A stretch of 64,000 nucleotides of DNA from Lewinellaceae bacterium (lineage in GTDB: Bacteria; Bacteroidota; Bacteroidia; Chitinophagales; Saprospiraceae): assembly GCA_020636215.1 (NCBI GenBank), contig JACJYG010000005.1, positions 186,001-250,000 of the forward strand, given 5' to 3'. The notes below the pieces were generated by a model that saw nothing but the letters and a program-made list of their open reading frames with translations, did not search any database and had not been told where the DNA came from. Numbering within the stretch: position 1 is the first letter of the stretch; each line of letters opens with the position of its first letter. Positions 33,147 to 41,951 of the stretch are shown here, piece by piece. A program made the translations under genes and the position numbers.

Positions 33147-33938
33147 ATGTTAAAACGCCTGCAAATCACTTCAGAACAACAACAGATGCTGAGACGGCTT
33201 AGCTGGCTGGCTGTGCTGTTCGTGGCCGCTGGCGTGGTGATCTCGGCGGTAGAAAAGAAAGAGGAAAGTATTGCTCAGGACTTGTCCATCAAAATTGAAC
33301 CGCTGGAAAACGGAGAAAGCTTTCTTAAAGAAGAAGATGTCCGGCTGGCAATCGAACGGAGCTTCGGCTATAAGTTGGAAGGGCGTACGCTGGCCTCCAT
33401 CGATGTGGACCGCCTGGAGCGCACCCTCGAAGAGGACCCCTTCATTCTGAATGCCGACGCATATGTAGGGGCCAATAACCGGGTGAAGGTAAAGATTGAG
33501 CAGCGCGAGCCGATCCTGCGGGTGATGGACAATAACAAGCTGAATTATTACCTCGACCGAAATGGGGTGAAGATGCCGCCTTCTCCTCACTTCACCGCCA
33601 AGGTGCTCGTGGTGACCGGCAACCTGCCTCCCCACGAGCCGGGATTTCTGGAGCGCAAACGCAATTCATTGAAAGATGCGTTCCGGCTGACGGAAATGAT
33701 CCTGGCGGATGAGTTCCTCAAAGCGATGATCGAACAATTGCACGTCACCAATCGTGGAGAAATAACGCTCGTGCCGATGGTTGGGAACCAGAAGATCATT
33801 TTCGGGAAATTTGAACAGGCGGCGGATAAGCTGCGGTACCTGAAAACATTTTATGAAGAAGTGGCGCCCCGCGAGAACTGGCGGAAGTATTCGGAGATCG
33901 ACCTGCAGTATAAAGGCCAGATCGTTTGTAAACGATAA
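33147..33938 (+). CDS. ftsQ: FtsQ/DivIB-like cell division protein
   Basis: 263 residues: cytoplasmic N-terminus, one transmembrane helix (~18-36, LSWLAVLFVAAGVVISAV), a POTRA-like region (~50-115, FLKEEDVRLAIERSFGYKLEG and VDRLERTLEEDPFILNADAYV) and a beta domain with YYLDRNGVKMP. Sequence conservation is modest, but topology and position between murC and ftsA are those of FtsQ. It links the FtsL complex to the divisome. Confidence 0.85.
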   Translation: MLKRLQITSEQQQMLRRLSWLAVLFVAAGVVISAVEKKEESIAQDLSIKIEPLENGESFLKEEDVRLAIERSFGYKLEGRTLASIDVDRLERTLEEDPFILNADAYVGANNRVKVKIEQREPILRVMDNNKLNYYLDRNGVKMPPSPHFTAKVLVVTGNLPPHEPGFLERKRNSLKDAFRLTEMILADEFLKAMIEQLHVTNRGEITLVPMVGNQKIIFGKFEQAADKLRYLKTFYEEVAPRENWRKYSEIDLQYKGQIVCKR

Positions 33939-34007
33939 GGATTTTTTGCCGGCATGGCTCTTTGGATGTTGGCTACATAATATTTAGACGCAAACACAAA
34001 AAACTGA

Positions 34008-35327
34008 ATGCGCATGATGGAACAGAACTTCAATAAATCGGATGTAGTGGTTGCCCTGGACATTGGGACGACCAAAATCTGCGCCATTGCCGGCCGACGC
34101 AACAAACACGGCAAGATAGAAGTATTGGGCTTCGGCAAAGTAGCTTCTGAAGGCGTACTCAGGGGAGTGGTCTCCAACATCGAAAAAACGGTGAATGCCA
34201 TTTCCGAAGCCGTCGCTTCTGCTCAGCGCAGCGCGGGTAAAGAATTCCGGGTCGTACATGTCGGTATTGCCGGCCAGCACATTAAAAGCCTGCAACATCG
34301 CGGTATCCTTACCCGGGATAACGACCATACAGAGATCAGCCAGCGCGATATCGACCGCCTGGTCAGTGATATGTATAAGCTGGTGTTGCCTCCGGGGGAC
34401 AAGATCCTTCACGTCATTCCTCAGGAGTATACCGTGGATAATGAACAGGGCATTATCGACCCCATCGGGATGTCCGGCATTCGCCTGGAAGCGAATTTCC
34501 ACATTATCACCGGCCAGATCTCGGCTTCTAATAACATCTACCGCTGTGTCGAACGCACCGGACTGAAGGTGTCCAACATGACGCTGGAACCCATCGCCTC
34601 GGCTGCGGCAGTGCTCAGCGAAGAAGAGAAGGAAGCCGGCGTGGCCCTGGTCGACATGGGCGGTGGCACCACAGATATTACCATCTTTGCCGATGGCATC
34701 ATCCGGCATACGGCAGTCGTGCCGCTGGGTGGCAATGTCATCACCAAGGATATCAAGGAAGGTTGTACGGTGATGGCCCAGCAGGCTGAAAAGCTGAAGG
34801 TCCGGTTTGGCTCGGCTTTGTCCGAGGAGGTGTATGATAACCGCATCATTACCATTCCCGGCTTGCGGGGACGCGACCATAAAGAGATCTCGGAAAAGAA
34901 CCTGGCTCATATTATCCAGGCCCGGGTGGAAGAGATACTCGACTATGTGTTGTGGGAGATCCGCCGATCCGGCTACGAGCGCAAGCTTATCGCCGGCATC
35001 GTCCTGACTGGCGGTGGCGCCTTGCTGAACCACATCGACAAGCTGACGGAATACCACACGGGCATGAGTACGCGTGTCGGTGTGCCTGTTGAGCATCTGG
35101 CCCATGGTTATCACGAACAACTGGGCAGCCCTATCTACGCTACCGGCATCGGCCTGCTGATGAAAGGCCTGGAAGACCTGGAAGCCGGCCTGGTTTATCA
35201 GGAAGAACCCGTTCCGCAGCAAGTGGAAGCGGATGAAGAGGATGAAATGATGGGCGGCAAGTGGTACGAACAATTGTTCCGCCGGACCAAGGAATGGTTC
35301 GAAGCGGAGCCGGATAGTGAGTTTTAA
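34008..35327 (+). CDS. ftsA: Cell division protein FtsA
   Basis: 439 residues, actin fold. Phosphate 1 motif ALDIGTTKICAIAGR (~15-29), the SHS2 1C domain with GIAGQHIKS, phosphate 2 motif VDMGGGTTDITIF and adenosine motif GIVLTGGGALLNHID. A C-terminal amphipathic end (WYEQLFRRTKEWFEAE) would anchor it to the membrane. It tethers FtsZ filaments. Two further in-frame ATG codons follow within four residues, so the exact start is uncertain by 3 codons. Confidence 0.95.
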   Translation: MRMMEQNFNKSDVVVALDIGTTKICAIAGRRNKHGKIEVLGFGKVASEGVLRGVVSNIEKTVNAISEAVASAQRSAGKEFRVVHVGIAGQHIKSLQHRGILTRDNDHTEISQRDIDRLVSDMYKLVLPPGDKILHVIPQEYTVDNEQGIIDPIGMSGIRLEANFHIITGQISASNNIYRCVERTGLKVSNMTLEPIASAAAVLSEEEKEAGVALVDMGGGTTDITIFADGIIRHTAVVPLGGNVITKDIKEGCTVMAQQAEKLKVRFGSALSEEVYDNRIITIPGLRGRDHKEISEKNLAHIIQARVEEILDYVLWEIRRSGYERKLIAGIVLTGGGALLNHIDKLTEYHTGMSTRVGVPVEHLAHGYHEQLGSPIYATGIGLLMKGLEDLEAGLVYQEEPVPQQVEADEEDEMMGGKWYEQLFRRTKEWFEAEPDSEF

Positions 35328-35486
35328 GTTCCTTTGAATGGAAGACTGTTCGTGTCGGAAAGCCAACAATGAACAACTTTCAACCGATAACAAAAACAGC
35401 TGATACTAAAATTCCAGCTTGGGCTAAACCAAAAAACAAGCGCTATAAAGTAAGGAGGCCCGGCATAACATTAAAAACTAGCAGTT

Positions 35487-36935
35487 ATGGTATTTGATTT
35501 GCCAAGAGACGAAAGCCCGATCATCAAGGTCCTGGGCGTGGGGGGCGGTGGTAGCAATGCCGTCACACACATGTTCAAGCAAGGGATTGTGGGGGTAGAC
35601 TTCGCGATCTGCAATACGGATGCCCAGGCGATGGAATGGAGCCCGGTGCCTACCAAAATTCAACTTGGCCCCAACCTCACCGAAGGCCGGGGCGCGGGTT
35701 CCAAACCCAACATTGGCAAAATGGCCTGTGAGGAATCCATCGAAGAGTTGAGAGGCTTCCTGGAGAACAATTGCAAAATGCTGTTCGTCACCGCAGGAAT
35801 GGGGGGCGGCACCGGCACCGGCGCAGCGCCAATCATTGCCAAAACGGCTAAAGAGATGGACATCCTTACGGTGGGCATCGTTACCATGCCCTTCCTCTTC
35901 GAAGGGCGCCGCCGGATGATGCAGGGCTCGGAAGGACTGGCGGAGTTGAAGAAAAATGTGGATACCCTCATCATTATTTCCAATGATAAACTGCGGGTCA
36001 TCCATGGCAACCTGTCCATTTCCGACGCTTTTGCCGAAGCCGACGATATCCTGACCACTGCCGCCAAAGGCATCGCCGAGATCATCACCGTTCCGGGTTA
36101 TGTCAACGTCGACTTCGAGGACGTCAATACCGTTATGCGGGATAGTGGCGTAGCCATTATGGGCACGGCTTCCGCAGCCGGCGAAGACCGCGCCAAGCGG
36201 GCAGTCGACGAAGCGCTCAACTCGCCGCTGCTCGAAGACAACAACATCCAGGGCGCTCAGCACATCCTGCTGAATATAACCTCCGGCACCAAGGAAGTGA
36301 CCATGGATGAGATCTTCGAGATTACGGAGTTCGTCCAGGAGGAAGCCGGTTTTGGAACCGACCTCATCTGGGGTAACTGCTATGATGAATCACTGGGTGA
36401 AAAGATCAGCGTAACGGTGATCGCCACCGGCTTCGAGCATAAGCAAGGCAACCCGCAGCGCAAAGCGCCCACCAGCGACCGCATCGTGGTATCGCTCGAC
36501 GATGAAACAAAGGACAAGGATCAAAAAAAAAGGGGATTGGCTGATATAGGCTTCGAGGAAGAAAAACCTTCCGCCAATACTTTCGAGTTTGACGATGTCC
36601 GCTCTACTATCGATAAGTACCAGCGTAGCCGCTACGCTTATGATGAGCCTTTCCCGAAAGATGAAAGTGCGGAACAGCGCGAAGAAGAACGCCGTCAGCG
36701 CCTGGAAGAGGAGCAGAAACGCCGCGAGCGCCTGCGCAGCAACCGCGTTAAACTGAGCAACCCTAAAGCGGTCATCGACCTGGAAAACGAACCGGCCTAC
36801 CTACGCCGGGGCGTCCAACTGGATGACGTGCCCGATTCTTCGGAAGAGTCTATGTCCAAATGGACGATCTCCGACGAGGAAGAACCGGAACTTCGCAGCG
36901 GAGGAAATTCCTTCCTGCATGATAATGTGGACTAA
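35487..36935 (+). CDS. ftsZ: Cell division GTPase FtsZ
   Basis: 482 residues. GTP-binding GGGGSNAVTHM (~19-29), tubulin signature GGGTGTGAAP (106-115) and the T7 catalytic loop with NVDFEDV at ~210. The polymerising core ends near 330. A long charged linker (~345-460, with QREEERRQRLEEEQKRRERL) leads to the C-terminal peptide NSFLHDNVD, a Bacteroidota form of the FtsA-binding tail. An AAGGAGG lies at 35452 but is about 28 bases before the ATG, too far to be its ribosome-binding site. Confidence 0.96.
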   Translation: MVFDLPRDESPIIKVLGVGGGGSNAVTHMFKQGIVGVDFAICNTDAQAMEWSPVPTKIQLGPNLTEGRGAGSKPNIGKMACEESIEELRGFLENNCKMLFVTAGMGGGTGTGAAPIIAKTAKEMDILTVGIVTMPFLFEGRRRMMQGSEGLAELKKNVDTLIIISNDKLRVIHGNLSISDAFAEADDILTTAAKGIAEIITVPGYVNVDFEDVNTVMRDSGVAIMGTASAAGEDRAKRAVDEALNSPLLEDNNIQGAQHILLNITSGTKEVTMDEIFEITEFVQEEAGFGTDLIWGNCYDESLGEKISVTVIATGFEHKQGNPQRKAPTSDRIVVSLDDETKDKDQKKRGLADIGFEEEKPSANTFEFDDVRSTIDKYQRSRYAYDEPFPKDESAEQREEERRQRLEEEQKRRERLRSNRVKLSNPKAVIDLENEPAYLRRGVQLDDVPDSSEESMSKWTISDEEEPELRSGGNSFLHDNVD

Positions 36936-37423
36936 GAGCCTGTTGGGGAGCTTGCTCCTATTGCAAATCAAGGACATATGAACCCCGCAATCCTGCAGGG
37001 CAGGCTCTGATGCGGCCGGTCGAAGGCCAGTCTGGAATTTCCGGGCTGGCCTTTGTATTTCTTGTGTATGCTGTTTTATTTTTATACCCCCCAAACCTTT
37101 AGGCGGAGGCTAATGTATTGGCCGTATCGAAATTTACGATATAGTTTGAAAAGGGGTGGGGAAAAGCTAAGAAATCGTTTCGCCTTCCTTCGGCTACTTT
37201 TCCGCTGGCCAAAGGCTTACCATGCCCTATTCCACACCGTACGCTCCCCGGCAGATGTAAAGGCGCACCGCAGCTTTGCATCTGACAAGCAGCCGACAAA
37301 AAACCTCACTTTTAACATACTCTTAATCTCCTTTCCGGAACATTCAAGGAAAATCAAAGTTATAACATGTAACGCTTTCGAAAATCCCAACATTAATAGG
37401 AAAACCCATTAACACGATCTAAC
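36936..37423. other. Gene-free spacer with one dispersed repeat
   Basis: Contains the terminator at 37023-37060 and, at 37259-37282, AAAGGCGCACCGCAGCTTTG followed by CATC, which differs at two of 24 positions from a block inside the 57.3-57.8-kb repeat array. An open frame at 37053-37412 has no protein-like character (basic, mixed composition, starts inside the terminator) and is not called. Confidence 0.5.
37023..37060 (+). terminator. Hairpin terminator after the dcw cluster
   Basis: AAGGCCAG and CTGGCCTT form a perfect 8-bp stem around a 15-base loop (itself able to pair GGAA/TTCC), followed by TGTATTTCTTG. It lies 88 bp after the ftsZ stop. No other gene is supported between here and 37424. 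Confidence 0.65.
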
Positions 37424-37693
37424 ATGAACATCCGTCAAATCAAACTCGCGCTTACGGTCGGCTTACTGAACTCCGACCAGAATAATTTACTGAACGCTAT
37501 TAAAGACCTCATGCTCGGCTTTAAAGAAGTGGGCGCCTATCTAGGCCTGGCGGTTATTGGAAAGGATCGGCTGAATAAGGCGATCGTCAAAGAAACTTAC
37601 GCCATCCGATTCGAAAACTGCACTCTTGATGTCGACCTCGTGTCCAACCCCCTTACCCGAAGCCAATCGGTTCAGGGGTTTCAGTTGCACTAG
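37424..37693 (+). CDS. Small hypothetical protein
   Basis: 89 residues: an N-terminal helix-rich part (IRQIKLALTVGLLNSDQNN and LLNAIKDLMLGFKEVGAYL) then a polar half with YAIRFENCTLDVDLV. No signal peptide or transmembrane helix is clear. No family is recognised. Support for it being real comes from codon-like composition and from a strong terminator 83 bp after its stop, with another terminator upstream, so it would be its own transcription unit. Confidence 0.4.
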   Translation: MNIRQIKLALTVGLLNSDQNNLLNAIKDLMLGFKEVGAYLGLAVIGKDRLNKAIVKETYAIRFENCTLDVDLVSNPLTRSQSVQGFQLH

Positions 37694-37775
37694 GCACGTC
37701 AGGGTATCGGCGCCTCTCATGCAGCCCATTCTGTTTCGGTTGCATTTAATAATATATGAATCTATCCAAAATCGC

Positions 37776-37816
37776 AGCGGCTTCCTTCAATAAGGATAGC
37801 CGCTGTTGTTTTTTTT
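37776..37816 (+). terminator. Strong rho-independent terminator
   Basis: AGCGGCTTCCTT and AAGGA-T-AGCCGCT form a 12-bp stem with one bulged T and a CAAT loop, followed by TGTTGTTTTTTTT. It ends transcription from the small gene at 37424 before typA. Confidence 0.88.
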
Positions 37817-37923
37817 AGGAGAACTACCTACGCACTTAAAATTCCCGTATCTTTGCGGCTTCTTTTCGAAACCACCTTGCCGGAAGGTTTGTTCTCCGGT
37901 ACAGAATGTGTTAAATCTTTTTT

Positions 37924-39729
37924 ATGCAACTCAGAAATATTGCCATTATTGCCCACGTCGACCACGGCAAGACGACGCTGGTAGACAAGATGATCCTGGC
38001 CGGCAAGCTCTTCAAAGAGCACGAGCGGCCCGGCGACCTGATCATGGACAGCAACGATCTGGAGCGGGAGCGGGGCATTACCATCCTGGCCAAAAACGTT
38101 TCTATTCACTATAAGGACGTCAAGATCAACATCATCGATACCCCTGGCCACAGCGATTTCGGCGGCGAGGTAGAACGTGTGCTCAACATGGCCGATGGAG
38201 TGTTGTTGCTGGTGGATGCCTTTGAAGGCCCCATGCCGCAAACGCGCTTCGTCATCCAGAAAGCCATCGAACTGGGCCTGAAGCCCATCGTGGTGGTCAA
38301 CAAGGTAGACAAGGAAAACTGTACCCCGGAAGAGGTGCAGGAAGCCGTATTCGACCTGATGTTCAGCCTCGACGCGACGGAAGATCAGCTGGATTTTCCC
38401 ACGATCTTTGGTTCGGCCAAGCAGGGCTGGATGAGCACCGACTGGCGCAAACCTACTCAGGATATTATTCCTTTGCTGGACTCCATCGTGGAGTTCATCC
38501 CGGCGCCCAAAATCGAAAAAGGGACCCCTCAACTCCTGGTCACTTCGCTGGATTACTCGCCTTATATCGGCCGTATTGCGGTGGGCCGCCTGCAACGGGG
38601 CTCCTTGCGGAATGGCCAGATGGTTTCTCTGATGAAGAAAGACGGCAGCGTGCAGAAGAACCGCATTAAGAACCTCTTCGTATTCGAAGGCTTTGAGCGG
38701 GTAGAAGCGGAAGAAGTTCAAGCGGGGGAGATCTGCGCGATCTTCGGCGTGGAAGATTTCGAGATCGGGGACACTATCGCCTGCCCGGATGTACCGGAGG
38801 CGCTGCCCACCATCTCTATCGATGAACCGACCATGAGCATGGTCTTCACCATCAACGACTCTCCTTTCTTCGGTAAAGAAGGTAAGTTCGTTACTTCCCG
38901 CCACCTCAAAGACCGCCTGTGGCGGGAACTGGAAAAGAACCTGGCCCTGAAGGTGGAGGAAACGGATTCCGCCGATACCTTCCGCGTTTTCGGCCGTGGC
39001 GTACTGCACCTTTCGGTGCTGATCGAAACGATGCGCCGGGAAGGCTACGAGATGCAGATCGGACAACCTCAGGTGATCACCAAGCGCATCGACGGAGTAG
39101 TACACGAGCCCATAGAAGAACTGACTATCGACCTGCCGGAGGAAATGTCCGGAACAGCGATCGATATGGTGACGCGCCGCAAGGGCATGATGCTGCAAAT
39201 GGAACCCAAAGCCGGCCGCGTGCAATTGCGCTTTGAGATCCCTTCCCGCGGTATCATGGGGCTGCGCAGCCAGATGCTGACCGCCACCGCCGGCGAAGCC
39301 GTTATGACACACCGTTTCCTGGAATTCCAGCGCCACAAAGGCGACATTCCCGGCCGGATCAACGGTTCGCTGATCGCCATGGAGACGGGCACTGCCATTC
39401 CCTATAGTATCAACAACCTGCAGGAACGCGGCAAATTCTTTGTCGCCCCCGGTGATGAAGTGTACGAAGGCCAGGTAGTCGGCGAGAACAGCCGCCCCGG
39501 CGATATGGTGGTGAACCTGATCAAGACTAAGAAACTGACCAATATGCGGGCTTCCGGCTCCGACGACAAAATGAGACTGGTGCCACCCCGCCGTTTCAGC
39601 CTGGAAGAAGCCCTCGAATATATTCAGGAGGATGAGTTCGTGGAAGTAACCCCGCACTCTTTGCGCCTGCGCAAGATCTACCTTAAAGAACACGAACGCA
39701 AGCGCTCCAAGAACAGCGCGCTGGCATAG
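37924..39729 (+). CDS. typA: Ribosome-associated GTPase TypA/BipA
   Basis: 601 residues, usual length. G1 AHVDHGKTTL (11-20), switch ERGITILAKNVSI, G3 DTPGHSDFGGEV, G4 VVNKVDKE; then domain II, and the EF-G-like C-terminal domains with MEPKAGRVQLRFEIPSRGIM and the BipA-specific end (DKMRLVPPRRFSLEEALEYI, EFVEVTPHSLRLRK). Translation-factor GTPase that binds the 70S ribosome and helps assembly and stress or cold adaptation. It stands alone, between a terminator and an inverted-repeat element. Confidence 0.96.
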   Translation: MQLRNIAIIAHVDHGKTTLVDKMILAGKLFKEHERPGDLIMDSNDLERERGITILAKNVSIHYKDVKINIIDTPGHSDFGGEVERVLNMADGVLLLVDAFEGPMPQTRFVIQKAIELGLKPIVVVNKVDKENCTPEEVQEAVFDLMFSLDATEDQLDFPTIFGSAKQGWMSTDWRKPTQDIIPLLDSIVEFIPAPKIEKGTPQLLVTSLDYSPYIGRIAVGRLQRGSLRNGQMVSLMKKDGSVQKNRIKNLFVFEGFERVEAEEVQAGEICAIFGVEDFEIGDTIACPDVPEALPTISIDEPTMSMVFTINDSPFFGKEGKFVTSRHLKDRLWRELEKNLALKVEETDSADTFRVFGRGVLHLSVLIETMRREGYEMQIGQPQVITKRIDGVVHEPIEELTIDLPEEMSGTAIDMVTRRKGMMLQMEPKAGRVQLRFEIPSRGIMGLRSQMLTATAGEAVMTHRFLEFQRHKGDIPGRINGSLIAMETGTAIPYSINNLQERGKFFVAPGDEVYEGQVVGENSRPGDMVVNLIKTKKLTNMRASGSDDKMRLVPPRRFSLEEALEYIQEDEFVEVTPHSLRLRKIYLKEHERKRSKNSALA

Positions 39730-39744
39730 GCTTAAGAGACTAAC

Positions 39745-40082
39745 ATGAGTCATGCGAATCAGGGGCTAAAGGGCAAGGTAGTGGAATCCCAATAGCCCCC
39801 GGGCTTTGCCTAAAAGGCAAAAACGAGTACGAAGCCGGCGGAGCCTCTGATTTGCCTGAAGGGCAAAACATCTTACCCCAGGGCATCGCCCTGGGAGAGC
39901 CTGACGCCCGCTCCCTGAAAGGGCGAAACCAAAAACCAGGCTATACCCCTCTTAGAGGGCTAAGGCCTGGCGTGCGCTGCTCTTCTTTGCCCCGGGCAAA
40001 GCCGTCTGTAGCGCGCCACCCTGCCAGGCAAAAAACATGGAGGATAGCCTCACGGATTTAGCCCCTGATTCGCATGACTCAT
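39745..40082. mobile_element. MITE-like element with perfect 26-bp terminal inverted repeats
   Basis: The left 26 bp (39745-39770, beginning ATGAGTCATGCGAATC) are the exact reverse complement of the right 26 bp (40057-40082). The 286-bp interior carries several small hairpins built on TTTGCC/GGCAAA (for example TTTGCCTAAAAGGCAAA, TTTGCCTGAAGGGCAAA) and no open frame. No target-site duplication is visible. It fills the gap between typA and the Pmp3-like gene. The perfect ends suggest recent movement or conversion, or strong selection for a large stem. Confidence 0.7.
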
Positions 40083-40090
40083 TTTTAAAC

Positions 40091-40495
40091 TTAATTCTCG
40101 CTCAGAATGACGTACAAGGTGTAGATCAGGCCTGGTACGTAAAACAAGAGCCATAGCACCAGAGAGATCCAGAACCGGTTAGTGGCCGCCCCTTCGTACA
40201 GGTACATGCCCAATGGCGGCAACAGAATCGTCACGAGGACCAGCAACAGTAAGCTATCATCCATTGTGTCCCGCATTCCCTTGAACCATTCCTTGATCTG
40301 CTGCCGGAACTGTCGGCGTGTTTCCCGCTTTTCTTTCCGCTCTTGTTTGCGCAGCTCTTTTTTGCTCAAGGCTGCTTCATTCACTTCTGTTTTTTCCACT
40401 GCTGCTTTTGGTGTTACCACAACAACAGCCAGCGCCTCAGTTGTACTCAACAACATCAGAAAGCTAAGACAGGTGAGTAAATAGCTCAGTTTCAT
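40091..40495 (-). CDS. Exported Pmp3/YqaE-family membrane protein with N-terminal extension
   Basis: 134 residues from the ATG at 40495 (a signal peptide MKLSYLLTCLSFLMLLSTTEALA starts there; an upstream Met adds 14 polar residues). A charged helix (~40-75, KKELRKQERKEKRETRRQF) links to the C-terminal Pmp3/YqaE/UPF0057 module: two helices with TILLPPLGMYLYEG and RFWISLVLWLLFYVPGLIY. Classical family members are ~55 residues and contain only that module; long versions with a charged leader occur in Bacteroidota. Possibly involved in membrane potential or stress, by analogy. Confidence 0.78.
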   Translation of the reverse strand: MKLSYLLTCLSFLMLLSTTEALAVVVVTPKAAVEKTEVNEAALSKKELRKQERKEKRETRRQFRQQIKEWFKGMRDTMDDSLLLLVLVTILLPPLGMYLYEGAATNRFWISLVLWLLFYVPGLIYTLYVILSEN

Positions 40496-40590
40496 AAGGT
40501 ATTTAGATTGTAATGATGAAAAAATCGGTTTCTTCAATGGCTAGCCAGCATTGACAATATGGCAAAATGGCAATATAACCTTACACGCTT

Positions 40591-41925
40591 TTACCCCCTT
40601 GGCTCCCAGCCTGGTTCATATTCCCGCCCCCAGTAATTTTCCATGGCCTCCTTATCCCCGATGATATGGCCGTTGCGCTGATCGACGTGCAATACGCGGC
40701 CAGTCGACCAGGCGATGTTGGCCAATTGGCACATCAGCACACTTTTGTGGCCTTCGTTGATAGGACTGGTAACCGGCGTGCCGGAGCGCATGCCGTCGAG
40801 AAAATTCAGGATATGAAGGCCGTCGAGGCTGGCGTTGGGGCTCGTGGTATTGGTGCTGTCGGCCGGCTGGTTTCCGCTGTCTTTCACCTCCTTGATGAGG
40901 GTTTGCTCCGGGTCATTGGCGTACACCTTGTACTGGTGGCCAGTCTGGATCAGGGTTCCTTTTTCACCATAAAAAATGACACCCCGGCCATCGCCTTCCA
41001 TTTGGTGAATATTGCAGGACCGGCCTTCCCAGCTAATACAGCTTCCGTTTTCGAACTCGAAGTTAGCGACCATGGTATCCGGGAACTGCCAGTCATCCTG
41101 GTAGGCGTACCGGCCCCCGGAAGCCACTACGCGAGTTGGATAATCGACACCCAGCCCCCAGCGCATCACATCGATCTCATGGGTGCCATTGTTGAGCGCT
41201 TCGCCGGTGCCCCAACGATGAAACCAGTGCCAGTTGTAGGGATGCACATTATCCCGGTAGGCTGTCCGGGGCGCAGGGCCCTGCCAGAGATCCCAGTCGA
41301 GGAAATCAGGCACGGCGACCTCCTTGCCGAAGCCGATGGGCTCCCGGTTGTTGGCGTACCAGCCTTTGGCGAAGTACACCCGGCCGATGATGCCGCTGTG
41401 CAGGTCCTGGATGCATTGCACCACGTTGGGCCAGGACCGCCGTTGGTTGCCCATTTGAAGGACCCGCTTATAGCGCTGCTGGGCTTCGATGAGTAATTCC
41501 CCTTCCCGGGGGTTGTGGCTACAAGGCTTTTCCAGGTACACGTGTTTGCCGGCGGCCATACTCATAAGCGCCGCCGGGGCGTGCCAATGGTCCGGTGCAG
41601 CAATGGCGATGGCGTCTACGTTTTTATCTTCCAGGATTTTCCGGATGTCTTTCTCTCCTTTGGGGCGAGAAGCCTGAAGGGAGCTCACTTCCGCAATGGC
41701 ATTATCGAGGAAGCGTTGGTCGACATCGCAGAGATAGGCCACTTCGGTATCTTTCATACCGGCGAATTCTTTAGCCAGCGCCAGGCCCCGGCTCCGGACG
41801 CCCATTACTGCTACGCGGACGCGCTCATTGGGAGAACCCTGTGAAAAAATGGAAAAGGGGTGTATTGTCATTGCCGCACCGGCCAGCCCTGCTTTTTTCA
41901 GGAATGTACGTCTCGTTTCAGCCAT
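40591..41925 (-). CDS. Tat-exported Gfo/Idh/MocA family oxidoreductase
   Basis: 444 residues. Tat signal ETRRTFLKKAGLAGAAMTI (Arg5-Arg6), then the Rossmann domain VRVAVMGVRSRGLALA (~37) and the motif YLEKPCSHNPREGELL, where Lys in EKP is the family's catalytic lysine. The C-terminal alpha/beta domain contains HEIDVMRWGLGVDYPTRV. NAD(P)-dependent oxidoreductase of sugars or sugar derivatives; exported members usually hold their cofactor tightly. Substrate unknown. It follows a related gene (at 41952) by 26 bp and is co-transcribed with it. Confidence 0.88.
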   Translation of the reverse strand: MAETRRTFLKKAGLAGAAMTIHPFSIFSQGSPNERVRVAVMGVRSRGLALAKEFAGMKDTEVAYLCDVDQRFLDNAIAEVSSLQASRPKGEKDIRKILEDKNVDAIAIAAPDHWHAPAALMSMAAGKHVYLEKPCSHNPREGELLIEAQQRYKRVLQMGNQRRSWPNVVQCIQDLHSGIIGRVYFAKGWYANNREPIGFGKEVAVPDFLDWDLWQGPAPRTAYRDNVHPYNWHWFHRWGTGEALNNGTHEIDVMRWGLGVDYPTRVVASGGRYAYQDDWQFPDTMVANFEFENGSCISWEGRSCNIHQMEGDGRGVIFYGEKGTLIQTGHQYKVYANDPEQTLIKEVKDSGNQPADSTNTTSPNASLDGLHILNFLDGMRSGTPVTSPINEGHKSVLMCQLANIAWSTGRVLHVDQRNGHIIGDKEAMENYWGREYEPGWEPRG

Positions 41926-41951
41926 GATGGATATCGATTTACGATTTTCGA

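Noticed and set aside
33984..35393. 469-codon open frame antisense to ftsA
   Set aside because: Overlaps the whole conserved ftsA in antisense; a by-product of GC-rich codon use.
35452..35458. AAGGAGG as ribosome-binding site of ftsZ
   Set aside because: 28 bases before the ATG, too far for a Shine-Dalgarno interaction; Bacteroidota seldom rely on one.
37053..37412. 119-codon + strand frame after ftsZ
   Set aside because: Begins inside the terminator, mixed basic composition and no family; treated as non-coding.
37828..39753. 641-codon open frame antisense to typA
   Set aside because: Mirror of a highly conserved GTPase gene; its translation has no recognisable domain and the + strand product is certain.
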